A stretch of 39,684 nucleotides of DNA from Phoronis australis (lineage: Eukaryota > Phoronida > Phoronidae). A program made the translations under genes and the position numbers. Within the stretch, counting starts at the first letter, position 1. The number at the start of each line of letters is the position of its first letter. The stretch covers positions 1,149,521-1,189,204 of the forward strand of contig NMRA01000056.1 in assembly GCA_002633005.1 (NCBI GenBank), in the 5' to 3' direction. Positions 1 through 11,100 of the stretch are shown here, piece after piece. Under the pieces are notes generated by a model, which had not been told where the DNA came from, ran no database searches, and saw only the letters and a list, made by a program, of their open reading frames with translations.

Positions 1-2021
1 AATAGAAACAGAACTATACTTTGAAATGATGTAATAAAATTTTATCTTAGGATAGACATTAAAATGCAAAACTAGACATCCATCACTAAGCAACAGTTGT
101 AATGCATAGCCAATGGATGCGCCCACCACCAAAGTTGTTAGTAAAGCAGGAATAGGGATTTTGTCAAGTAAAGTATGCACTAGAAACTGTACAACTGGCA
201 ACATCCTACATCGATTGTCAATAGTGCCTAAGCAGTAATCAACAAACGTTCAGTGAAGCGCAACAAGCAGCTTTGTGATACGTCAAACAGCGTAACACGA
301 ATGCTAAGCTGTAATAGCTCACCCAAAAGAAAATTGACAAATTATTTGTAATTAATTAACATAATAAACATTTTTCAAAAAAATCGCACTCCTCACTGAG
401 TACGATAAAATGGTACTCGGAAAGTCTACTTAGTTTTTGATGAGCCTAGAATGATACAACGATGTCCCAACATTTTTGCAACTGTCTGTCCTTGAATGGG
501 GTGAGCAAAATCTACCTCATTGGGACCTTGTTGAACTACTATTCTCAACGTTACTCTAGCGACATGCAAGAACAACATGTTATGGTTAGTGCCTGCAAAG
601 TGACTACATTTCACACAACAAAAGCCCAACCGAACTTTTCACTTAAACAGGTGCCTTCTGAAGACACTCGCAAAACGACCAAACCCACGAGAAATTGTCC
701 TACGTAAGAAAAGCTTTTAACAGATTATGTTTCATCAAAGTCCATGCATATGACTAATTATGATGACTTCAGCCAGGCGTGCATTGTTTTAACTTTTAGG
801 CTTTTAATCAAAACTAATGGTTTTATAATCAATCTCCCACAAACCCCACAAAATTAACATATCTTCGGGCATTTAACGTGTGAAATACTGCACTTATGAT
901 AGCAAAGCTATGGTAGCAAGGTAAACTAAGCCTGTGCTAGTTAAACAAGTTAAACTAGTTAATGAAGCGCGCTGTTTAATACACAGTAAAACTTACATCT
1001 TTATCCTGTCGACACCAAAAACAAATGGAATAGTTAGTCAAATATGGGGTGCACTAAATGTTAAACGTACACGGGATTGTGGGAAGATAGGAGCGATGGG
1101 ATGGGATGAAATAAAAAATCGTTTTTCACTTTACAATCACCAGTAGAGATAACGGTAAAATCCGGAAAGATTACTTTGGGAAGAGGGAAAAAGTACAGGA
1201 TTGCTTTTAACCACCAAGTAATAAATAGAGGTGAATGCAGTAATGTGTGATACAGGGATGTGAAATGGGGGGAGAGCAGAAAAAGTTGGGGAAGGACAGG
1301 AGTGGGGGTAAAGTGCAGTAGGTACCTTACAAAAATGTGCGAACACGGAATTTGCACGCAGGTATAGTATGTTCACTTGTGCAAAACACTCACACGTGCT
1401 AATCACGGACATGATTAACTTGAGGACAAACTAGATTAGGGTCTTAACAATAGTAGCTTGATAATAAATACATGGTACGCGCATAGCCCCACCGTTTCAC
1501 CGTTGCAGAATTATGCACAGCCGATTACATGAAGCCGAAATCGAAAATTTCAAACCGGCATACATCAAGTTATCACGGGTGGATCTTCCTGATGAAGCAA
1601 TCGATGAACTCTGGTTGGTTATCACAATCAAATAGATGTTGCACTGCCGTGCAGTTACCGACGAATAAAAATATAAAATAGTAAAACTAGTAAAACTCAA
1701 ATGATGAGGGTCGGTACTCCAATATATTAAAATATCCCCAGGTATCGAGCAATACGCTCTTTTTCAAGGGTGTGCTACAGACTGCTGAACAGGTGCATAC
1801 GACCGTCATACATATTTAGTCAGTAATTTGAAATTGTCTCACTGCATTTATTCAGATTAAAGAGGTGCGTGTTGCCTAATTTGCATAATTTACAATAAAA
1901 CGCATCAGGGATGAGTTCACCAGTGCTGATCACTTGCCGGTAAGAGCTACTAAAATCACACACCATGACCGTGTCAACCTCGCCAAACTGAAACACACCC
2001 TAGGCCAGCGTTCGACATTAC
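1..2021 (-). other. Partial intron 11 (downstream of exon K)
   Basis: No exon with LAP linker or PDZ character was found on the minus strand, so this is read as the start of an intron that runs off the left edge. It is AT-rich and holds no strong repeat that I can see. One short plus-strand candidate exon (1509-1635) is listed separately. Confidence 0.6.
1509..1635 (+). CDS. Candidate short terminal exon antisense to the LAP gene (weak)
   Basis: Not recognised. A pyrimidine-rich acceptor (ccgtttcaccgttgcag) ends at 1508. From 1510 the plus strand reads 41 codons to a TAG ending at 1635, including EAEIENFKPAYIKL and VDLPDEAIDELW, a composition that looks protein-like. An AATAAA lies about 30 bases after the stop (near 1664). 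No upstream partner exon was identified, and 41 codons can be open by chance in this frame. If real, it would be the last exon of a nested gene on the opposite strand. Confidence 0.15.
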
Positions 2022-2128
2022 CTCGTGATCCGATTGGTCACCGAAGTCGAAGTGAATCTGCTGCCGCTGTAAACGTTCTTCATCCCACATTGACGGATGG
2101 AAGCTCTGAGCGTCATCACCAAACGCTT
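2022..2128 (-). CDS. ERBIN-like: Exon K: post-LRR conserved motif ([10 protein letters not shown])
   Basis: 107 bases: completes Glu428 and encodes residues 429-463. The core [20 protein letters not shown] resembles the SFNPSLWEEQR...QVAFE stretch that follows the LAPSD in Erbin and LRRC7. This is the best evidence for that subfamily rather than Scribble. Acceptor gttgttttgtctctag; donor GAG before GTAATG, phase 0. It is the last exon I can find; no further family exon is recognisable between 1 and 2021 on the minus strand. Confidence 0.9.
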
Positions 2129-5100
2129 CTAGAGACAAAACAACAAGTGTGTGCATCAAAACAGGACTGTTATGAACGTGTGGCAAAGGTAAACCAAAGT
2201 AAACTTTTAATTATATATAATTAAGACTAAACCATACGTAATTAAAAGTGCATAACGAGTTCTTGCTTAATAACTTTCACATGGGTAGAATATGTTGTAA
2301 CTATTTCTTAATTATTAACTTAAATATGGATGAAATGTATACTAGAAAGGTTTTTTCCAAAACATTTTGGAAATGCAGGGATTTAAACCAGTTCAATTGC
2401 CTGGCGACAAAATGAATTCTAATCTAACACATCATTTAACAGCAGAAATTTCTCAACTGACACGATAAAAATCACCTACAGTGTACGGTTACAAGGACAT
2501 GAAACTACTCTGAAACGTGCGGTCATCAGTAATGACCAAAACTGACCATTGGGCAGTTAGCATAGAATAAAATGTGTCAGTCATTAGTATGGTACATAAC
2601 TATAGAACAAACAGACATAAGAAGCGACAAGAAGACAGAACAAAGACATACGATGATGTGTAAACACACAAACACAAAATGTGGAAAACAGTAACATACA
2701 ATTACTACGGAAGCTGCGAAAGGACAGTCCCCAAATTTTTCTCAAGATATATCTACTAATAGAAACAATGGTTCTATTGTTGGAGACAGTAAGTTCGATG
2801 ACAGAGACGGAGTAACATCTCTAACAACAGAGACAAGTCTGGAGAAAAAAATCATGTGTTGTCCTTTTACAGCCACCGTACTTGAGAGAGTACAAAAGTC
2901 AAATGAACTATTTTAAATACTAAAAATTACCAAACAAGGAAAATCTAAATACAGAAAACATATGTCACATCTAAATGTTTGGTTGTAGTTAAAACTGACA
3001 AAAAGGAAGGAAATTTTATTCGTAACAAACCGCAATGAGAGCACCGTGGATTTTTGATTGGCTAAGAGTGTAGTGGAGTTTCGATCAGGGCCGCGTTCCA
3101 CAAACGCCAGAACCTCACGAAGATGCAAGTCTACGCCAGATAATGCCATGCATTACAAGCGAACCACGTGACCACATTAGCTTTTACTGGCGAGTGTCTT
3201 GGGTCTACAGAACGCGGCCCTGGTTTGGTTTAGGGAGTTGACTGTTCAACAGTGAATTCACAGCTTGAACATACACCAAGTTATTTGCTTGCAAACATTT
3301 TAATGTACCATCATTAATATAGTATTTTTTGGCACAAGTGAAAGAACCCATGCAATCGCCAAAAGTACAAAGAATAAAAACGTTTTTTTGTGATAAAGCA
3401 CACACCTCCTGTCCCAATCGTTTGAACTAGTTTTGCAACAACGAGAGTATTTCATTACCTTCAACTTTTGCAAAGCAAGTTAACAACATATCCACGTGCA
3501 GATAGTGTCTAAGTATATTTACAGCTATTGAGACAACACAACTGAGTGAACTTACTACTTGTTTGGCCTGAAGAAAATTAAACAATAAACATTTCAATAG
3601 AATAACAAAGGACTGTGTTGAGACGCACCTAAATAAAATTACATTCGGTTAACGAGTCGAGCAAAATGAAATTGTTCCACAGAGATTTGTAACACTCTAA
3701 ATTGAGTCTTGGTGCAGTGATACGTGATTTGCACACTAATTATATGTACACCGTTGACTTAAACAATAATTATTGGAAATCAAGTTTGATTGTTCCACAT
3801 TCCAAACAACAGGGCATGCATTATTAAAATCTAACTTAAAAATCATTGTGCTACATTGACATTTTGTAACAAAAGAAGTGCTGAACACAGTAAAAAATTT
3901 ACAAGACAATTTTACCAGACACAGGTAGCAGACGTACAAAGCATATTGCTTTTAGCAGATATTTTGAGCAGACGCACTGAGCAGACACCCTGAACAAATT
4001 CGCTTGTGCTTGAGCAGATGAAATGAGAAGACAATCTGGGCAGATGTTCCGAGCAACAGCAAATTTACCGAGCACACACATTGAGCAGACATACCAGGTT
4101 CCAACCACAATCACCTAACTTTACTCGAGAATAGGCTGAAGAACTGACCAATCATATCACCAGTGTTTGCCCAAGGCTGTGTTTAGGCATTATGTGATGC
4201 AAGAAAACTAAAGAATCGCATAATGAGTTGACAGGTACATCAAGTTGGACGTAGTTTCGTTAAGTTATAAGAGTGAAAACTAAAGAAAGAATGTAACAGT
4301 TTAAATTTCTGTTTATCTTCGCATATTTTTCACAAGATTTGCCTTGTTTTTCCAATAATTTCATGACTATTTTCAAATGCCTCCAAGAAATTGAAACGAA
4401 TCCAAAATTTTTGGCAGATGGGTTGACTGGCTCGGAGCGTTTGACAATGTAGGGCAAACACTGCAACATGCAAAACTCGAATGTTTGCTCAAGTAGTTCT
4501 AAATGATCGGTCACCTTTCAGGTAGTCTCACATAGTCCGCCGGTCTCAGGCCTAAATATACGGAGCAGACGTATCTGAACAGACGTGTTTCTACTGAACA
4601 GATTCAGCAGACCAACTCACCATCAGGATTTATCTTCTGCTGTGGCAGGAGGTAGCACGTCAGGCTGCGTTTGCCCGTCTCGTTGTCCAGCTCTGTCTGT
4701 AGTCGGATCAACGGCTTGGACTGGAAACAAGATACCATTGGTGAGTGTAATTTTCTTCAGAAATGTCACTGCAGACTTAGACTTAAAGCAGACGTGGTTT
4801 TCTTGTACAAACGCTGTTGGCTTGAAATCCTGCATATTTTACTTTTTAATGTTAATTATAAACTATATTAGTATAGAAAGTACTGCAATGTTTATCTGCA
4901 CAGAATCACAGTCTAACTTTCTTATTATGAACAAGCAGAACTTACTGGGGGGTGATATGCATGGTAAAGAGGTATTTTTTAAGGCAAAAGACTCGCCAGC
5001 ATCAGTTTTAGGGAAAACATCAGTTTTGATAAATGACAAATTACGAACAGAATGCTCGCTAAAGGGCAATACCTGATTTTCAGCCAACCACAGTGCCTGC

Positions 5101-8100
5101 AGCTGCTTCAGCTTGGTAAGGTCAAAGGGCAAACACTGCAGTTCATTGTCGCTCAAGTTCAATACGCGGAGACGGGGGATGTGACCTATTTCATCGGGAA
5201 TGTAGGTCAGCTTGTTACTTCGCAGTGACAACACAGTCAACCCTGTACAGCTGCCAAGCTGGAGAAAGAAATACGAAAGAAATTGTAAATTATAATATGG
5301 AAATTTGTAATTATAGTTAAATAGCAATTTGACATTTATCTCCATCGATAAATGGCAAATCTAAAGCATAAGGCATGAATTAAAATTAAATTTCTTTCCC
5401 CTTGCTCTACTTCCCAAACAATAAGTGGGTAATTCCTTTCAATTAAAAATGCAGCATGCTTGTTAGAAAAAAATTAGCATACCCCGACAATAAAAAGTTG
5501 AAAAATAAAGTATTTACCTAAAGGCCTAATTATCTCAGACCAGTGAAGTTGGGGGTAGGGGTGGGGTACGGGGAAAGACTAACTATTGCAAGGGCGGTCT
5601 AACATACCAGCTTAATGTCCCTCTTATATTAGGACATTGGTCGATAATCTCTTTTCTTCAAAATCACAGTTACTTATTTCAAAGCCAACTAAAGCATTCT
5701 TCCACGTTTCCAATTTTACATCAAATTTACAAATACCAATAACTTCACTGCGTCATGTCCTCAAAATGAATCAACACCCACAACAACCTCGTAACAACTG
5801 ACCACAAATTAGCGTCACAGCTAGAACATATATCCTTTGTACTCGTGTTAAAATCTAGTTCTATAATTTCTGATTTCTTGCCAAATTTTCACAATGCACA
5901 AGCGCAGTGCTCATAGAGTACACATCAAAGGTGTTCAGACAAAGTGACCCCGAATTCCTCCCGTCTAGACGAATGGTCCAATTCACCATCAGTGTAGTCT
6001 TATCTCATGACCAATAATAAAGATGAAGTAATAATAATAAGAAAGTTAGTAGGATGGATGAGCCATTCTGCAATTACAATATTACCACTCAGGCATTTTT
6101 GCTGTTCGCAGGATACACTTTAATGATTTGAGGGCAATATTAGCTCGTCTTTTTACGTTCGTCACCTACTGTGACTGGACATAACGACCCCAAAATTCCA
6201 TCACGATGGCCACACACGGGTGAAATTAACCATCACAACAGGCATCCGTCACAACTGAGAATAATGGGGGGGAAAGTTAGCCAGAAAGAAATGTCATCAA
6301 ATGGAAATGTCATCAAATTCAACACAAGTCCATGTTCTGGTGCTAAAAGCATTTTACTTTCACCACAGGCAATTTCCTTTTTCAAAGCAACGATGTCAAC
6401 TTCTTATCCTCAGTTTCAATTGAAATTTGTTACTACAACAAATGGCCTGAATTCCCCCGACGGACATAATGCCATAGCCACTGAAACCTAATCTCCCATG
6501 ACAGACAAATTAATGGGCCTAGACTGAAGCAGCAGCCAACTAATAGTTCTTACTGAGCCTGGAAATCAATTTTCATTTCAGAAAGGGACTAAATCAAAAC
6601 TTGGTTTATTGTCCCTGTAACTATTTTTAAGATTAGGATTTCGCCAAGTACAAACAGAAGAAAGAATTGAAGACGTAGTAGTTGTCACAGTTGGAAAACA
6701 ATACTTTGTCATACTGCCTTTCGCATGTACTACACAAAGTCGAAAGGTAGTTTTCATGGGTGCGATGAGTAACTGAGGTCCATTTTGATTTGATTCTTAG
6801 TTCCCATTTTTGCCGTTAGTATACTTTGATGAGCATTACTGAGATACTGAACAAATAGACAGCTTAGGATGGTTTATAAGTTGGAATCTTATCATACTCA
6901 AAAAATCTTGTTAAAATTGGTGCGAGTGATAAGTTAACTACTTATCTTTGAGGAAAAATGGAATTAATTTGAGAAACAAAAATCCAATCAATAGTAAATG
7001 AATTTCCTCTAAGAAGAATTGAATTAAATTCCCAAAATGCGTATCATCCCACCCCTGGTAGTTATAATTGTGCTGGCCCATAGTGCACTAGTGTGGTATA
7101 AAAATGAAGCTTTGAAATACGTCACCGCATCTGTGTTCAACTAATCTGCGTTACCTCAGGTGGGAGGTCTATGAGTAGGTTCTCATCAGCGTAGAGGGTC
7201 CTCAGGCATCGTAGCAGACCTATACTAGCCGGCAGCTCCTCTAGATCATTGGCACTGATGTTCAGCTCCGACAGCGACGCCAGCCTGGGGGAAGCAATAT
7301 ATGAGTCAGTGTAACACTTCGCAAATACGATCCTCCAAACACAATCTTAACGTTCCAATTCTGACACTAAAAACAACTATTACAGCTACTCCTTGGCAAA
7401 TTGGAGCCACTCTGCATAATAATTAATGCAGGACCAATGATTTAATCGTAACAGAACATTTGCCTTCATTCAAGATACACATACAATCAAAATTCTTGAG
7501 CAAGCAGTATTGGTAAATGACCACTCAGCAATATGAAAGGTCCTGTTCTTTATGAGCAATACCAGTTCGGGTAATCAACCAACATGAAACCAATTCCCTC
7601 ACAATGGCACAAGAGTTTTCCGTGCAGTACATTTACATTTTTTCCGAAAATACAAGGCGTTTCAAAAAATGAACCTTATAAAGAGATAATGTCATTTCAA
7701 ATCTGGTACATTCCAAACGCCCAATCTATTTTGCTCAATATTCTTACCCTCCTACTGTGAATGGCAGACTTTCCAACTGGTTGTCGTCCAACTTCAAGGT
7801 AGTCAAGTTACTAAGACGTCCCAGTGTTTCCGGCAGCTCGCGTAGTAGATTTGTCGATAGATGGAGATCGGACAGAGACAGGCAACCCTCGATCTCCGGC
7901 GGAAGACGGTCGACGCGGTTCTTTGACGCATCCAGATACATGAGCTGTTTGAGATTACCAATTTCCTGCGTAATATAACCAAATAAAAGTTGTAAAACAT
8001 CAACACCCATGAGATAAAAACAACGATTATGATATTGACACGAGGTGATATCGCACTCCATTAGCTACATTCCTTGTTATACTATAAGTGGAGATACAGC

Positions 8101-11100
8101 ATGGTTTAGGCAAAAAAACTCCATCACAAACTGATGGTATTATTGACCTGTCTGGCAGCTTACTGAGTCATCTAATTTGTTTTTCATTGTCTTTCCATTT
8201 TAAAAGTCACAAAACAAACAAACAAAACAAGACATTTTGAAATTATTATACAGGTTGATTACAAAGAATTCATACTTAACCTAGCACACCTTTTTTAAAG
8301 GACAAATTACATCAAATTTTATTAAAATATGATTTTGACGGCACTTTCAATCTATTTTTAATACTAATTATGAAGAACTTTGCAACCTTCAGTTCCCAAA
8401 AGGGGTAAAATAGTCCCCTTACAGGGGTCTGGCACTTTGAGAACCAGTTTTGTACACTGAATAATAGGCAACAAACCCGATTTTCAAAATCGAAACACCC
8501 AAAAGTAATTAATGCCCACAACGAAACCAGTCCTTCACTAGTCACTGATGACACGTGCAACTGCTGACAGTACCAAGAACTGGGTTATCGGGTCCACAAG
8601 TCCTGCCTTCAAGTAGGGTATTCCATCTAGGAGTGCGGCTGTTGTGTTTTTTGCATAGCCCGAGTACGTCTAACATATTACAGCCTGCATGATTTCTGTG
8701 TTAAGCGTGGTGTACCATACATTTGCTGGCAAAAAAACGGTGAGAACTTACCGGAATTACTGTAGTGATTTGATTAGAATCACACCACAACTCTAGTAGA
8801 CCGGTCAGACTGCCCACCACCTCAGGCTGCAACGAGACACAACACATGAATACTGAGAAGTATGTAAACATTGCTCCAAATCAACTCTCCAACATTGGGA
8901 AAATTTATTGCTGAAATTGCCATTTTCGATTTTTAAAGCCTTGCCACATGATCACATGCCCAAAATGCAGTCACAGAACAGCTGTACAGTGTAAACCAAG
9001 CTAACAGTGAAGCAAAATTTTCTTAATATATATTTTCCTTGAGAAATTTGTTCTTTTCCGCCATATTAACCAATATGTACCATACCCTCACTTGCTAATT
9101 TTGATATTAAAAAGTGGCTATGGCAAAATCTAACCAATTTCTGACAAAACTGGTATTTTTGTCATTTTTCAAAGCTTCTAACATAGATGTGAATGCCCAA
9201 TTTCTCAAAACAATGTCTGTTAATAGCTCTGGTATACACTCAAGACCGATCAAGCCCTTACCTGGGCTGCTTACTATTTATGAATACAATGAAGAAAACA
9301 CAATCTCATTTCTCTACCATATCGTGTCCTAAACTGGCCAATAGTCCCGTATTTTGAGAACCAGTTTGATGTCTGTTATTCGGTGAAGAAAACAGGTTCT
9401 CAAAATGTAGGAACCCTGTGACTATTACCCCAAACAGCATGTCAACAAGTTGGAGTATCCTTCCTACAGCTACAGGCAATTGAAATCATAACAATGAATC
9501 AGGACAGCAATAAATCTGAATTGATCGTGTACCCAGACATGCTATTACTAACAAGTTCTACAGCGACGTAAATAAATTGGTGAAAGTATCTAATACCCAT
9601 AATCCATCAAGATGTGTGCCAGTACCTAAAAAATGCACTGTAATATCGCAACTGGGTAATGGAAAGCCTATTGCCAAAACCCATAATGAAGAAAGCAAGA
9701 ACATAAGTTCATAATCATCAACAGTTCAGTGAGGACAAGACTGACCATTTCTGTGAAGTCGTTGTTTCCAATGTCGAGTCGCTCCAACTCAGTCAGTCGA
9801 CACATCGACTTGGGCAGTGTCTTCAGATGGTTCTCACGCACCTCCAGAATCTTAAGCTTGGACAGTCTGGAATGGTTTTTCATAAATGGAACATTATATA
9901 TTGAAATATCACTTCTTTTTTGTTACGAAACCCAGTAATTTTTGTTCGAATGTGAGCCTGACTGTAGAAAACTGAAAAACGAAGAGAAAGTTTTGTAACT
10001 GTTGTGATTTCAACCAACTTTGTCATCAAGAGAAAGTTCAGTCTATTATTCCAAAACCCATATTTTATACAATATAGCATAGCCACACAACTGAGACATT
10101 TTGAATTCAAACGAAGGTGCTGAGACTGCAATAGAAACAAAATGACACAAACCTGCCAAAATTCCCCGGCAAGTAGTCCAAGAACGTGTCATTCAAATAG
10201 AGCTGGGTCAGATTCAACAGCAGCGTGAAACCATCTGGTAACCTGTGAAGAACATTCACACAAGACCTCTGTAGCCACTGTGTCACAATACAGGCTGGTT
10301 CAAAAAGAACTCCGCTTGGAATTGCTACGCCACAGAGTCAGGTCCAATGTTTGAAACACCCTGTTTTCCTGCTTTAAATAGGGTAAGGTAACACAAAAGA
10401 TGGAAACAAAAAATCTGATGTACGGTACAAATTTTCCAGTTCGGACACTCTCTAAAATTAGGGATAGAGAAGTTCAACCAGCAACTAAATTTTCTTGCTG
10501 ATATAAACAGGGAGACAGTCGATTTTGGCGTTCATCATATTTCTCAAATTTCGGACACTTTGTTTTGTTCTGAAAACAGACTTGGCAGTTCATAAAATCA
10601 TCGAGAACAGCCGCCAATGCAACCATTCATACATTCTAATAATGTGCAACGTCGAGATGAATGGTCATTAATATCAACAATATCAATATCATTTATTGTA
10701 CATTGTAAGCATTGCCCACACATACATGAATACATACATGTATTGTCACTGATTGTAATTCATTTGGGACGGCCAATATTGGCTATTTCTAAAATTTGGT
10801 ACAAACTCTGACCTCAAGCAAAAAAATTAATTTTTCACTGTCGCAAACTCGAGAGTGTTTACCACAATGCCATAATCGCTCAATGTTGAATAACTAGCAG
10901 ATAAAAGAAACCAACCCTTACAACAATGGCTATAATGAATCCAGATTCAGAGTTAAATTTCGAACAAAAATAAGTGACAAAATTACCGATACTTGCAAGA
11001 CTGTGGTGAATGCCCGAAATAATGAAAATATTGTCTGCTGGTTGATATGGTAAAGAACATGAACATGGTAGAACATTACAGTATAACCCAAAATATTCAG

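Larger units (their letters stand above)
2129..4620 (-). other. Intron 10 of the LAP gene
   Basis: GT at 4620-4619 and AG at 2130-2129. It contains an inverted-repeat element (3086-3222), a 13-bp minisatellite (3953-4097) and a smaller patch of the same repeat motif (4563-4613). The rest is AT-rich with no coding signal. Confidence 0.85.

Noticed and set aside
1-2021. Search for the next LAP exon (basic YPTPYP-type linker) and PDZ exons
   Set aside because: No matching codons with splice sites were seen on the minus strand; the rest of the gene is taken to lie beyond the window.
3899-4114. 71-codon minus-strand Cys-rich open frame
   Set aside because: It is translated from the 13-bp minisatellite, so its apparent pattern comes from the repeat.
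4585-5076. 163-codon plus-strand open frame across exons J and I
   Set aside because: It lies antisense to conserved LAP exons and the intron between them; the conserved protein reads from the other strand, so this is a shadow.
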